Positions 9,415-21,429 of a stretch of DNA of 64,000 nucleotides are shown here, piece by piece. The stretch comes from Avena insularis. Taxonomy: Eukaryota > Streptophyta > Magnoliopsida > Poales > Poaceae. The translations under genes and the position numbers were made by a program. Under the pieces are notes generated by a model. The model searched no databases. It was not told where the DNA came from and was given only the letters and a program-made list of their open reading frames with translations. Position 1 is the first letter of the stretch, and each line of letters opens with the position of its first letter. The stretch lies in NCBI GenBank assembly GCA_023614405.1, contig CM042697.1:471306792-471370791 (forward strand). The letters run 5' to 3'.

Positions 9415-11165
9415 ACTTACACAAAACGAAATCGATTGGAACTGTGTACTTTTTCTTTGTGTACATCTGAAAGGGAAAAGGGAAGGGAGTTACACGTTCA
9501 CGAGCAATTGCAGGTTATAGATTAGATGAAGAGTATACTGTGAGCAGACCTGGAATCTGCCTTTGCATGTTGCTCCATCTTTAGCCTTGGCCACGGACTC
9601 GAGAAGGGCCAAGGTTATGACCTTCAAACACATCATAAATAGCTCGTGGAGGGCAACAGAAGTTGTTTGAGCAACATGACAAAGTCCTGTTGGGCGACGC
9701 GGTTAGGGTTAGCCAGGGGCGGTTAGGGGAATCCGTGGAGGAGAGAGAGCCGAAGCGGATCCGACTAGCGGCGGTGACCGATTTGTCCGGCGGCGGCAAC
9801 ATCGCGTGCGCGAATAGATCTTGCTATTGTGAAGTTACTACTGTGCACACTCCAAAGAGGCACCACAGCAGCAACAAGAGCAGCAGATACCAACAATAAG
9901 AAAAGAAAAGGGCACTTGACCTATGTATCATAAGCCACGAATGTTCTTAAAGAACATAATTACCACTACAAGCAAGCAAAAGATACAGATCAATCATTTT
10001 CTTTATGAAGAGCACCTAGGAATCTTTATTAAATGAATCTCAGTCATCATTAAATAAGAGTCGACAAGTCACTGTTTACTTTGCAAACTCACAACATTTG
10101 TAAGCAAATATAGATTTCAAATCACTTCCCTATGTAGAGATAAAGTTTAGGAATCATTGAAATTGTTACTTCTCTGCCAAGATAATGTAATCCATCACAA
10201 GTAATCAACATTTTAAATTCGCCTTCCCTGTTTATACTTTATAGCCCCAGGAAACATTCCAAATTGGTAACTTCCATTTTAACAGTATTTGGGAAACACC
10301 ATTGTATTTCCATCAGTAAAGCATCTTACATGAATGGAATTCAAGCATCTAGTTTGAAAGCAAGCATATCTCACCAGCCACACATTTGGCAACAATATGT
10401 TGCAACACATCAACGAATTATACTCAACAGCAAGGGCTAGAGCAATGTACTATGAAAGAGAGGTTAGAGACAAAGGAAGAGGGGAGAGGAAGATAAGCAT
10501 CAGGGCATGTACCTGGCCCCCGAGGCACAGCCACTGCAGCGTGGTGAGGCAGAGCTCACGCGACCACGGCGGCACACTCACGGGGAGACTTCACCGTGCA
10601 CAAGCACCATCACCATGACCACCTATGGCACGTCGGCACAGAGATCGCCACTGCGCTACACTGCGTCGAGCCACACCGCTTGAGCTTCCACACCAACACA
10701 ATCAACACTGTCATCCACACCACACGAATGCCACCATGAACTAGGGGGCATCGGGGTTGCGGTTGAGCACCGTCATCTCACCGGATATGAAAAATAACAG
10801 TAGAAGGATTCAGTGAAGAAGAAGAAGAAAGTGGCGGAATCACGCTAGTAGAGTAGGCGCTGGAGCCGGAGAAGGACATTAGGGTTCCGGGATTGGGAAC
10901 AAGCACATGAGGACGTAAAAGACAAATCGAAATAGAGGTCGAGGTGAAGTGGAGTGCGGCGGAGCTTTGGCTGCCAACAACAATGACCGTGGCGGTTAAC
11001 ATCGCCGGAATCGAAGCTGGAGGCAGCAGGAGGGCGGCGACGACTAGGGTCGCAAGGGACAAAAAGAGCAAGGGGTCGAGGCCTGTGTATCTGTGCCTGA
11101 GCAAGAGAGGTTGGGCTGGGGTTGAGATTGACCATGATACTAAATGGGCCGGTTAGGTGGACTGA
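9415..11165. other. Intergenic sequence, nothing firmly identified
   Basis: The first part is GC-rich with short frames (9581-9899) that match no family I know. 9900-10390 is AT-rich. 10390-11160 is GC-rich again and looks like decayed gene or transposon sequence. A minus-strand segment near 10512-10560 reads like an exon end followed by CAG/GTACAT, but has no support beyond that. Confidence 0.4.
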
Positions 11166-12710
11166 TGATGCTCGACGTGGCACTTCGTTGGTAACCCCAA
11201 GCACAGGGTGTGTGAAGAGCAAGCAGCAAGTTTTCCCTCAGTTGAGACCGAGGTTATCGAACCAGAAGGAGGAAGGAAACGTCACACATGTGTTGCAAAC
11301 AACGTGGAGACCTGCACAACACAAACTCAAGACTTTGCCCCAACGAATCAGTGAGGTTGTCAAGCTCACCGGTTTGCTGTAACAAAGGATTAAACGTATG
11401 GTGTGGAAGTTAATGGTTTGCAACAAGTAAATAAGTAACAGTGGAATATGTATCAATGGTAAAGATTGGACCGGGGTCCATAGTTCACTAGAGGTGCTCT
11501 CCTTAGATAAACAACATGGCATGAAGGGTAAACAAATTACAGCGGGGCAATTAACAGGAACTGAACAAGGCATAACAATACAATTACTAGCCAGAAAGAT
11601 CCTATGAGGTTGATTGGGCAATTCAACAATATACATAGACCGTCATCCAACTGCAACTATGACTAGAAGTCCACCTTCAGGTTATCATCCGAACCCCCTC
11701 TAGTATTAAGTTGCAAGCAACAGACAAATGCTTTAAGCAAAGTGTGTAAGGTAAACAGTCCACATGTTCCATGAACAAGAGACTGTTGTTTTATCCCTAG
11801 TAGCAACAACACATCTACAACCGAAGAGATTATTGTCACTTCCCTTGGAAACTAGAGGCATGAACCTACTATCGAGCATAAATACTCCCTCTTGGAGTCA
11901 CTAGCAACTACTTGGCCAAGATAACCACTAGCAACAGAGAGCATGCAAGATCACAAACAACACAGACATGATAGAATCATAAAGATAAAATAATTAATCA
12001 AACCAACATAATAATCTCAATATCCATCGGATCCCCACAAACACAACATGCATGACTACAAATAGATTAGATCTTGATCATGAACGGAGCTCACAAGATC
12101 TATACATGAAAGCACAAAGGAGGAGATACAACCATCTAGCTACTACATGGACCCATAGTCCAAGGTGGAACTACTCACAATCATAGCGGAGAGAAGGCAT
12201 CCGGGATGATCTCCCCTCCAGTAGGGTGCCGGGAAGAACTTCAGATCCCCCTGATCTAGGGATGATGGTGGCGGCGGCTACAGACGGTTTCGTGGATTTC
12301 TGATCGGGTACTCAGGGTTTATGTATCGGGGGCTTCTTATAGGCGAAGAGGCGAGACCGGGAGGCGGCCAGGGTGCCCAAACCCTAGCCAGGCGCGGGGC
12401 TAGGCCCACCCGCGCCTAGGGTGGGTCTGGCCCCCCTGGCTGGTCTTCCGGGCTCCCCTCTGGACTTCTTGTTCCCCATAAAAAGTTATTGACTTTGTCC
12501 TTTTTCCCATTCAATTCCGAGAATATTTCTTTACTAGATTTTCTGAAACCAAAAACAGCAAAAAACGAGCATCTGACACGGTTGCAATTTGTTAATAGGT
12601 TAGTACCAGAAAACATGTAAAAAGCACCTCAAAGTGTGGACAAGTAAAGCAAAGTAGATACTAAACAAGCATGGAGCATCAAAAATTATAGATACGTTTC
12701 CAATGTATCA
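11166..12710 (-). repeat. Athila-type gypsy LTR (3' LTR, minus strand)
   Basis: Read on the minus strand, the LTR starts TGATACATTGGAAACG at 12710 and ends ...GCATCA at 11166, about 1,545 bp. It is preceded by a purine-rich tract AAGCTTGGGGATGC (12724-12711), which is the arrangement known from Athila-lineage elements of cereals. The segment near 11190-11260 reads in reverse like the end of such LTRs. The matching 5' LTR is not in the window, so the element is truncated. Confidence 0.75.
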
Positions 12711-13079
12711 GCATCCCCAAGCTTAACTCCTGCTCGTCCTCGAGTAGGTAAGTGATAAAAGAATAATTTTTGAGGTGACATGCTCCCTCATAATAAAGAT
12801 CCAACCATTTGCAAGCATTGAAAGTTGGGATCAAAGAACTCTAAACATGTGCATGAAAGATGGAGTTCTAACAGTAGGACATAGTAACTATGCATGCAAC
12901 ATGGCAAGCTACAAACAAAGATCATGAATAACATGTATTTAAAAATGTTTGTTTGTTTCACATGCAGAAAACATAGCATAGTGGCAATCAACTTGTCCCT
13001 CATAGAGTAGCAATATAATGCATAGGACACCTGCAAAGTTCATAAGGGTGACTAGAAACAAATAGCACAAGAGCAAGTA
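12711..13079 (-). mobile_element. Internal 3' region of the Athila-type element, left of the MULE
   Basis: Noncoding sequence next to the purine tract. Its continuation is at 48544, after the Mutator-like element and everything nested in it. No ORF of note is present. Confidence 0.6.
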
Positions 13080-13088
13080 ATAACACAA
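13080..13088. repeat. 9-bp target-site duplication ATAACACAA, left copy
   Basis: It is identical to 48535-48543. Nine-base duplications are characteristic of Mutator-superfamily elements. Confidence 0.8.
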
Positions 13089-13173
13089 GGAAAATGATAC
13101 GTATCCCCCGGGGGATAACTGCTTCTCCATCCCCCGGGGTGCCGGCTCGCTTGCGTCAAAGAAAAACGGGAAC

Positions 13174-13587
13174 ATGCGCGCGTGTACGATCGATGAAGCC
13201 ATTCTCTTGGTTGTTGGACGACGTGTTACGCATCCTCCTCCTACCTTATCTCTTCGATCTCTCTTTTCCTCCACACGAACTGACATAGCTGTCGCCGTGT
13301 TTTTCTGTTGCACAGCCGCCGCCACCGCCGCTGGAGACTGCACTGGCGCCGCCGCCGGAGACTGCACGCGCCGCCGCAGGAGGTCTGTGCCCACGCGTGG
13401 TGCTGCTGCATGCCCGTGCCCCTGGTCTGCATCTCCGCCCGTGTACACTGCCATGCCTGTCGGCCTAGGGGTGATGTCCATCCAAGGGACTCCTTCCATC
13501 TCCGCCTTCGACGACCATGAGCCAGCCTCGAATCTTCATCACCTACCTTTGTCTAAGTGGAGGTGCTCAGTCAGGAGGACGCGGTAA
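13174..13587 (+). other. GC-rich 137-codon open frame inside the MULE, function unknown
   Basis: The frame is rich in Ala, Arg, Thr and Pro, with a repeated AAGDCT segment, and starts at an ATG 85 bp inside the element. I recognise no domain. MULEs of grasses often carry captured gene fragments, and the GC jump against the AT-rich flanks fits that, but it may equally be noncoding sequence that happens to be open. Confidence 0.25.
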
Positions 13588-13619
13588 CACGCAGGCATGC
13601 CCCTGCGATGGCAATGCTA

Positions 13620-13801
13620 CATACGGCGTCGGACGTTGCTATCACAGTTTAGAACATTTGCTACTTTATTAGTTGGATGGTGTTGTTATTTCGGTCTGTG
13701 TCGTTGCTACTAGCATTTTGCTACTTTAACATATTATATTTGCTACCTATTCATATAATTTTTGCTACTTTCACACAAATTTTTTGCTACAACCAATCTC
13801 T
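13620..13801. repeat. TTTGCTAC motif cluster, left part
   Basis: TTGCTAC or TTTGCTAC occurs six times at 13658-13792 (near 13658, 13703, 13717, 13738, 13760 and 13783) in AT-rich sequence. The series continues at 48110-48460 on the other side of copia A, where several more copies occur and the last ones are inverted (TTTGTAGCAAAAGCGGG twice). Confidence 0.75.
13797..13801. repeat. 5-bp target-site duplication TCTCT of copia A, left copy
   Basis: It is identical to 48100-48104, on the far side of copia A. Confidence 0.85.
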
Positions 13802-15723
13802 TGTAGGGGTTCGTAGCATGGAAAACAAAAAAAATTCTACCGCATGCAAACAAACAAGTCAAGATCTATCTACTATATTGTAGCAACGAGTCAATAAAGA
13901 AACTCACCCTCGAAGATTCCAAAGCGGTTAACGAGAGCAGATTCTCGTGGGTGATGTAGTCGTACACTTGCCGATCTCAAGATCGCGTAGACGATCCTTC
14001 CGATGCTGCGTTCCGGCAGCGCTTGCGCAGTCGGTCACACGCTCGGTACTCGATGAAGACTTCCTCTCCCTTGTTCCAGCAGGCAGCGGAGGTTGTAGCA
14101 CTCTCCTCGCGATTCCGGCAAAGATGACGTGGTGTCGAGTAGAGGGAGATCTCATGAGGCTTCGCCTTAAGCCGGAGCGAGTATGGTGGAGTATGAGAGA
14201 GGCCTTGGTGATCTAGGGTTTAGAGGGCACCAAGGGGAGGGATTGGCCGGCGGCTAGGGTTTGGGTAAACCCTAACTCGCCGAGTTGGAGGTGCCCTAGG
14301 CGGCGGCGACAGCATAAGGAGGTGGTGGTGCCGGCGGCTTGGGGCTAGGGTTTTTGGGTGTGTGGGTAGGGGGCAACCCTACCCCTCCTTATATAGGTGG
14401 AGGGTGGCCGGTTGGGAGGAGAGAGTCCTCCTCCAACTCGCCCTCCTTGGCCGGTGGGTGGAGGGAGGGGACTTCCTCCCCAAGTAGGTTTCCTACTCTC
14501 CCTCCACCAAGCAAACTTGAGATTTGACTTTTTCAAATTGGCGTTTGACTTTCAAACTTCGATTTGATTTCTCCCTTTATTTTGCCCAGCCATGTGACCT
14601 GGTACATGATGCAACCATTCCACATTGTCATGACACATTCATGTACCCTTCCCCTCCGGAGTGCCGGACCTTCCGGACCCTTCTAGAACATTCCTGGTGA
14701 AAACACCGGAATTATTCCTGAACTCCGGAACAAGACTTTCCTTATATGAATCTTATTCTCCGAACCATTCCGAATCTCCTCGTGATATCCCGGATCCCAT
14801 CTGAGACTCCGAACAACATTCGGTCTCTTACTCATCATTCCATAACTACTCAATAACATCGAATCCTTAAGTGTGTCTCCCTACGGTTCGTGAATTATGC
14901 GGACATGACCGAGACACTTCTCCGATCAATAACCAATAGAGGAATCTGGAAATTCATATGGCTCCCACATACTTCTACGATTACTTTGCGATCGAATAAA
15001 CCACTTACATACGATATTAATTTCCCATTGTCTCACGATAGTTTACTTATCTGAGGTTTTGATCGTCGGTATCTCTGCATACCTAGTTCAACCTCGTTAC
15101 CGATAAGTACTCTTTTCTCGTTCCCGTGGTATATGATCCCTTGTGATCCAGTCACATGCTTGCAAGCTAATTGGATGACATTCCACCGAGAGGGCCCAGA
15201 GTATATCTATTCGTCATATGGATGGACAAATCCCACTCTTGATCCATGTGCCTCAACCCATACTTTCCGAACACTCAATGCCACCTTTATGACCACCCAG
15301 TTACGGTGTGGTGTTTGATGTCATCAAAGCATCCTTCCGGTGATGGTGATTAGCATGATCTCATGGTCGAAGGAATTAGGTTACTATGTATCAGAAAGCT
15401 TATAGCAATTGAACTATTAAAATGACTTGATCTTTATGCTACGCTTATCTATAGGAGTATGTCCATCATACCATTCTACTAATGATATGATCTTGTTGTT
15501 AACAACATCTCAATGTTCATGATCGGGAAACCACGATCATATATTAACCAACAAGCTAGTATTATGAAGAGGCTTTACTAGGGACTCTATTTTAATTTAC
15601 AAATCACACAAGTATTAATGTTTCATGTTAATACTATTATAGCATGAATGTAAACATTTATCATAAACACAAAGATATAATAATAACCACATTTATTATT
15701 GCCTCTAGGGCATATCTCCAACA
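13802..15723 (-). repeat. 3' LTR of copia A
   Basis: 1,922 bp, starting TGTTGGAGATATGCCC at 15723 on the minus strand. The promoter-like CTATATAA lies at 14396-14389 on that strand, in the GC-rich section. The purine-rich tract (AAGTGGGAGAC, minus strand) follows immediately at 15724-15734. Confidence 0.92.
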
Positions 15724-15736
15724 GTCTCCCACTTGC
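15724..15736 (-). other. Polypurine tract of copia A
   Basis: On the minus strand GCAAGTGGGAGAC abuts the 3' LTR start. It is the usual primer for plus-strand DNA synthesis. The same sequence abuts the 3' LTR in copia B (51917-51929). Gypsy-1 has landed just beyond it. Confidence 0.85.
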
Positions 15737-15741
15737 ACTAG

Positions 15742-16213
15742 TGATGGGGATGTACCTACCGGGGTATACCCAGCAGGACGTTTCCGGCTGGCCCAAAGAG
15801 CTGGCGAGTGGGCCTGCAAGACGGCGACTGGACCAAAGCCCGGCGAGGATCCAAGCGACTGGAAGCTGAAGGCCCAGGCGAGTAGATAGGCCCAGTCGGA
15901 TTAGGTTAAACAAGCACCGAAACTTTAACTGATTCGGTTGAGATATGTAAACCCTAGGGGAGGTGAACCTATATAAACCTCCCTGCGGGGCGTGTAGAGA
16001 TACGTTCCATCAGACACCCAAGCGACTTCCGCCCGCCGAGTCGCCCATTGTACCACCTCCATAATACAATCTAGCAGGAGTAGGTCTTTACCCTCCGAGG
16101 CGAACCTGGGTAAAACCACGTGTATCCGCCCTCATCTCAGACCGCAGATGGCCGCCCTTGCCCCTCGTTCTACTACTCTGCCGATTGGCATCTGCCGTGA
16201 CCATTCCCACGGA
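15742..16213 (+). repeat. 5' LTR of Gypsy-1
   Basis: About 472 bp. TATATAAA at 15970-15977 is a good TATA box. The first 290 bp differ from the 3' LTR at only about two positions by eye. Most other differences are short indels between about 16030 and 16215, including at the LTR end itself (ACGGA against ACGACA). Confidence 0.9.
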
Positions 16214-16214
16214 T

Positions 16215-16233
16215 TGGAGCCCACCGTGGGGCC
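16215..16233 (+). other. Primer binding site of Gypsy-1
   Basis: TGGAGCCCACCGTGGGGCC, directly after the 5' LTR. It differs by one base from the primer site of Gypsy-2 (TGGCGCCCACCGTGGGGCC). I did not assign the tRNA. Confidence 0.8.
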
Positions 16234-16298
16234 TGGCCGGTCTGGCGGTGTTCTGGCGAGATCCAATCTGCCCATCAACGAGTCGATGCCACCGCCGC

Positions 16299-18740
16299 AT
16301 GATAGCGATTGGCGAGATGCTCCAGATCTTGCCAAGCAGCTACGTCCCGGCGCGACCCGTCACGCCTGACATGATCCTGCCAGTGGGCACGATCAGCCTC
16401 TTCGTCGGCCTCACCGACATCATCATCTCGGAGGACTCGGCTCGCATCCGCGAGTCGCCGCTACGCGATCGGCTCTCTGAGAGCCAGGTCCGCACCATCC
16501 ATCGCCTCGCCTCCGAGTATAACTCGGCCCATAGCGACGTGGCCGAAAACTCCGCGGCCACGGAAGACGCGACCCTCAATGACGACGCCGACTCGGCGAC
16601 CCCGGCATCACTCGCCGGTTCCATCACCGCGGCTTCACCTGCAGGCTCCATCACCCAGGTCTCCAACGCGGGAGACTTCGAGGATCCCTCCATCCTTGGG
16701 ATCTTCGACTTCGACTCCGGATCAGAAAACTCCGCCGATCTCCGCGACGGGACCGGTCGCCACGCCGCAACCTATATGGCGACTGGCACCGATCCGCCGG
16801 AGGACCCGTTCTCCACTCCAATCCCTCCCAACGCCACGGCAACGGAGGTCGAGGAACTCCGCCTGAAGCTGGCGGAAGCCGTCCGCAAGGAGCAGGCCGA
16901 GCGCGAAAAATTTCGCCTCGAGCAGGTGACGGCGCAGGAGCTGTCGCGCTACCACGCGCAACGGATCAGGACGCGCCTGAACCCTACCGTTCAGGGCCGC
17001 GCCCTGAACTTCGACGATGAAAACGACCCGGCCCGTGCGGCCGAACGCGCAATCTACGAGAACGCGCCACCAGGAGGAAGCGCCCGACCACCTCCAGGAT
17101 CGACGGCGATGGGCGCCCCACCTCCACCCAACCGCACGCCCCCCAGGGACCAGCCGCGGATAGTAGTCTCCTCACGGGAGCGAGACACGAACGGCCTCCC
17201 ACTGTTCTCCACCCCGATGGACAACCTCGTGGCAGGCCGAGCAGCAGCCGACAACATCACGGCCACCGGCGACGGCGCCCTACAGATCCGATGCGTCGAG
17301 CACTGCTGCAAAAGGCCGTCGAGCAGCAAAGCAGCGCCGACTCGCAGGGTCGAGTGTACTCGCGTTCTTCGGGAAGCAGAGCGGCCTCCAGCGGCCGCCC
17401 ACTGGCGGCAAACACCCTCAACTGCCCGCCACCAGAGCCACTGCAGCTCCAACATCGACCCGCAAACGCGGCACTCTCCACCAATGACCCCAGCCCAGCG
17501 ACTAACTTCGTCGCCGCCAACGGTCAACCCATCGACGCCCGCACCCACATCATCAACAACCAAAGCTGGCGTGCACGCCAGTCCGACGACCTGCGACACA
17601 CCCTGACCAATCGCGCGGCGAGCAGTAAAGTCACTCGATGCCTCGGCCCCAAGTGCTTTGGACCAATGATCCGAGGCGAGAAGTACCTGCCAAACTTCAA
17701 GGCGCCAAAAGAGATAGAAAAGTACGACCCCTCGTACGACCCTGCCATCTAGCTCGATACGTACCTCATGGCAATGGGGATCGCAGGCCACACTGACCTG
17801 CTAGCCGCCCGCTACCTCCCCCTGATGATGGAGGGGACGTGCAGGCAGTGGATCAACACCCTCCCCCAGGATAGCATTGACTCCTGGGAGGAGATGCGCG
17901 ACGCCTTCGTCAGGCATTTCGAGTGCTCCTACACCCGTGCCACCACCATTGAGGACCTGGAGCGATGCGTCCAGGGACCCCGCGAGTCGACCATGAATGG
18001 GTCCAACGGTGGCAGGAACTTTGGTACAACGCGGTCGGCATCCACCCAGACACCGCGATCCATTGCTTCAAGACCTCGTGCCGCTACGAGCCATTGGTCG
18101 CTAAGCTCAAGCGACATTCTCGCACCCTCGACAACATACCGGACCTCCTCGAGATCGCCAAAAGGTACGCGGAGGAAGATCCAAACTAGGAAACCGACGA
18201 CGAGTCAGGGGGTCAACGCCGCACGAGCGGCAACGACAGCGGACGACGGTCCGATCTACGCTATAGCAACACTCGCCTCACCGGCAAGCGCCGCAGTGAC
18301 GGGCGAGTCGACTTCGTTGCCAACGCCGGGCATGTACAACGCGAGCCCAAGAGCTTCCGCCGCGACGGAGGACAACGCCGCGAAGGTAGCAACTACAAGG
18401 CCAAGCCAAGGTTCGATCCTGCGGCCCTCCTTAACCAACCTTGCGCGTTTCATAGCAGGGAAGGGAAGCCCGCAACACACACAACCGCCGACTGCCACAC
18501 CCTCCGGGAGATCGAGAAGGCACGGCGAGCAAGGGAGGACCCCGACAACAACCCGCCAAACGGCGGAAAATTCGGCAACGTGGCCGGATCGATCCACACC
18601 TTCACCGGCTTCAACACGAAGCGCGAGAAGAAGGTCATCACCCGCGCCGTCGCCGTCAACACGGTGGCCCAGGTAGACGTCCCCCAGTTCCTCAACTGGT
18701 CGGAGCAGCCCATCACCTGGAGCCGCCAGGACCACTCGCC
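16299..18740 (+). pseudogene. Gypsy-1 gag, broken
   Basis: Gag polyprotein region. The frame from about 16299 gives an acidic, Ser/Thr-rich N-terminal part and a coiled-coil-like stretch (EELRLKLAEAVRKEQAEREK). After a frameshift near 17250 the capsid-type block continues (CLGPKCFGPMI, then the ARYLPLMMEGTCRQWINTLP block across a TAG at 17750-17752). Another frameshift near 17960 leads to DLLEIAKRYAEEDPN and a TAG at 18187-18189. A zinc-knuckle-like CAFHSREGKPATHTTADC lies near 18445-18500. The equivalent blocks are present in Gypsy-2 gag. Confidence 0.85.
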
Positions 18741-19404
18741 GCGCGCCAGTACCGGGGCGATGCGCCTTGGTGGTCAAGCCAAAGGTGGGCGACTACTGGC
18801 TCCCCAAGACGTTGATGGACGGCGGCAGCTCCATCAACATCCTGTACCTGGACACCTTCAGGCGGCTGCGGCTCCCGCAGTCGATGATCGAGATAACCCA
18901 CACAATGTTCCACGGCATCGTCCCTGGTCGGAAGGCGTACCCGATCGGCAAGGTCACGCTGCCAGTCACCTTCGGCACCCCAGCAAACTTCCGCACCGAG
19001 CGGATCGTCTTCGAGCTGGTGCCCTTCGACAGCCCCTACCCGCTGCGTCACAGGCGTAGCGTTCGCCAAATTCATGGCAGCGCCACACTACGCGTACAAC
19101 GCGATGAAGATCCCCGGGCCGTGCGGCGTCATCACCATCAACGGCGACCCCGACATGGCCACCGAGTGCGAGGCCAAAGGGCGAGCTTCGCGCCATTGTC
19201 ATCGCGGCAGAGGCCAACCACGCTGACGAGCTCGCCAAATACGCGAGTGGGGTGAACAACGACGACCCCACCATACTCAAGAAGCCCAACTCGGAGGGCG
19301 CAAACGCCTCAACCTTCGAGGCAACAACGCATACTCGCACCGTCGAGATGGTCCCCGGCGACTCCAGCCAGACGGTGACGATCGGAACAGGGATGAGCCC
19401 CGCC
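18741..19404 (+). pseudogene. Gypsy-1 aspartic protease region, broken
   Basis: The motif LMDGGSSINILYLD (near 18810-18852) is the protease active-site region, with D-G-G in place of the usual D-[ST]-G. The flanking TMFHGIVPGRKAYPIGKV is shared with the Gypsy-2 protease. A frameshift near 19030 disrupts the end. A TAG at 19405-19407 separates it from the RT frame. Confidence 0.8.
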
Positions 19405-19407
19405 TAG

Positions 19408-20796
19408 GAAGGCGCGCTCATCGAGTTCCTCCGTGAGAACAGGGATATCTTCGCATGGAAGCCCTCCGACATGCCTGGTGTCCCTAGGGAGCTCGCTGAG
19501 CACAAACTAAACGCCGACCCCAAAGTGCGACCCGTCAAGCAGTCGCTGCGGCCCTTCAATGAAGAGCGCCGCCGAGACATCGCCGAGGAAGTACAACGTC
19601 TACTCGCTGCAGGCTTCATCCTGCCAATCAAATACTCCAAGTGGCTGGCAAACCCAGTCCTGGTCGAGAAGAAGAACGGAACCTGGAGGATGTGTATCGA
19701 CTACACAAACTTGAACAGCGCCTGCCCAAAGCAGCAGTTCGTCCTCCCGCGGATTGACCAAATAATCGACTCCACCGCGGGCTCGGAGTCGCTATGTTTC
19801 CTCGACGCCTACTCTGGATACAACCAGATCAAGATGGCTATCGAGGACGAGGAGAAGACGGCGTTAATCACGCCATTCAGAGCCTTCTGCTACACCGCCA
19901 TGACCTTCGGCCTCAAGAACGCCGGGGCGACCTACCAGCGGTGCATGCAGGAGTGCCTAGCGAGCCAAATTGGCCGCAACATCCACGTCTACATCGACGA
20001 CGTGGTCATAAAGTCCGCTCGCCAGGGCGATCTGCTCGCCGACCTGGCGGAAACGTTCGCCAACCTGCGAAGGTACAAGATAAAACTTAACCCAGGCAAA
20101 TGCACCTTCGGTGTGCCAGCAGGGCAACTACTGGGCTACGTCGTCTCCAAGCGCGGGATCGAGGCGAACCCTACCAAGATCGACACGATCGCCCGACTCG
20201 GCAAACCCGAGTGCTTGCGCAACGTTTAGAAGCTGGCCGGGCGAGTAGCGGCTCTCAGTCGCTTCATCCCCCGCTTGGGAGAGAAGGCGATGCCCCTATA
20301 CCGCCTGATGCGCAAGAACCCCACATTCCAGTGGGACAAGGAGGCGGACGACGCGCTCCGCGACCTCAAGAAGGTGCTACTCGCCGCACCGCTACTTGCC
20401 GCCCCGGTCGACAAAGAACCCATGCTGGTCTACGTCGCGGCTTCCGAGCGCGTCGTCAGCGCTGTCATGGTCGTCGAGCGACCGGAGGAAGGAAAGGAGC
20501 GCCCAGTACATCGACCGGTGTACTACATCAGCGAGGTCCTCACCGAGTCGCGCCAGCGATACCCGCAGTACCAGAAGCTGGTATACGCGGTCTTCAGGGC
20601 ACAGCGATGCCTGCCGCACTACTTCCAGGAGCACCTGATCACGGTCGTCTTCTCCGCACCGTTGCAGGACATCATCCGCAACCGTGAGGCGACCGGGCGA
20701 GTCGCCAAGTGGGCCATTGAGATCGGCGTCCACAACATCAAATACGAGCCACGAAGAGCGATCAAATTGCAAGCCCTAGCGGACTTCATCGCCGAC
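19408..20796 (+). pseudogene. Gypsy-1 reverse transcriptase and RNase H
   Basis: RT blocks run in order from PGVPRELAEHKL through NPVLVEKKNGTWRMCIDYTN and FLDAYSGYNQI to the catalytic YIDD at 19990-20001. A TAG at 20227-20229 sits where Gypsy-2 has Gln. The RNase H part (GEKAMPLYRLM ... PVYYISEVLTESRQRYPQYQKLVYAV) runs to a TAG at 20797-20799, where Gypsy-2 has Trp. Apart from these stops the frame is unusually well kept over about 1.4 kb. Confidence 0.92.
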
Positions 20797-20799
20797 TAG

Positions 20800-21429
20800 G
20801 AAGAGGCCCAGCAGCCAGAGAAGCTGCCATACCTCCATTACTGGAGCCTACATTTTGACGGCTCCAAAAACGCGGACGGCGCAGGCGCAGGGATCGTGCT
20901 AACTTCTCCGAAGGGCGACAAGCTCCGCTACGTCCTCTGCCTGGACTTCACACCCTGCACCAACAACATGGCCGAGTACGAGGCCTTACTACACGGCATG
21001 AGGGCTGCCAGGGAGATGAATGTCAACCGCCTACATTGCTACGGAGACTCCGACCTCGTCGCCGGGCAAGTCGCTGGCACCTGCGACGCCGTCTCCCCCA
21101 CCATGGCGGCTTACCGCCAAGCAGTGGACAAGCTGGGCGGACACTTCACAGGCTACTCCGTCGAGTGGATCGACAGGCGGAAGAACGAGGAGGCCGACGC
21201 ACTCTCTCGCATTGGGTCGGCTCGACTCGCACCACCTTCCGGCGTCTTCCTCGACACGATCACCAAGCCATCAGTCTCTCCCCCAAGGGAGATCGACATC
21301 GGAGTCCCGCTGCAGCCAGAGGCAGTCCTGGCCGCACTCGTCACCGAGCCAGACGACTGGACCAAGCCCTACATCGCCTTCCTGGAGGCTGGCACCTTAC
21401 CGGCAGACGAGACGGAAGCTCGGATGATC
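20800..21429 (+). pseudogene. Gypsy-1 second (archaeal-like) RNase H and linker
   Basis: After the normal RNase H comes a second RNase H-type domain: LHFDGSKNADGAGAGIVL, then NNMAEYEALLHGM, then LHCYGDSDLVAGQV and EEADALSRIG. These carry the D-E-D-D type acidic residues. An extra RNase H of this kind is a known mark of Tat-lineage gypsy elements. The linker to integrase follows. Confidence 0.85.

Noticed and set aside
10500..10620. Possible exon end on the minus strand followed by CAG/GTACAT
   Set aside because: It is a single short segment with no partner exon or family match; too weak to annotate.
10778..11222. Overlapping minus-strand frames of 108 and 125 residues
   Set aside because: Hydrophobic and low-complexity, no recognised domain, and two frames are open at once over GC-rich sequence.
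11238..11636. 132-residue minus-strand frame
   Set aside because: It lies wholly within the Athila-type LTR.
17054..17791. 245-residue minus-strand frame opposite Gypsy-1 gag
   Set aside because: A shadow of GC-rich gag sequence; unlike the 23419-26812 gene it has no recognisable domain and no counterpart in Gypsy-2.
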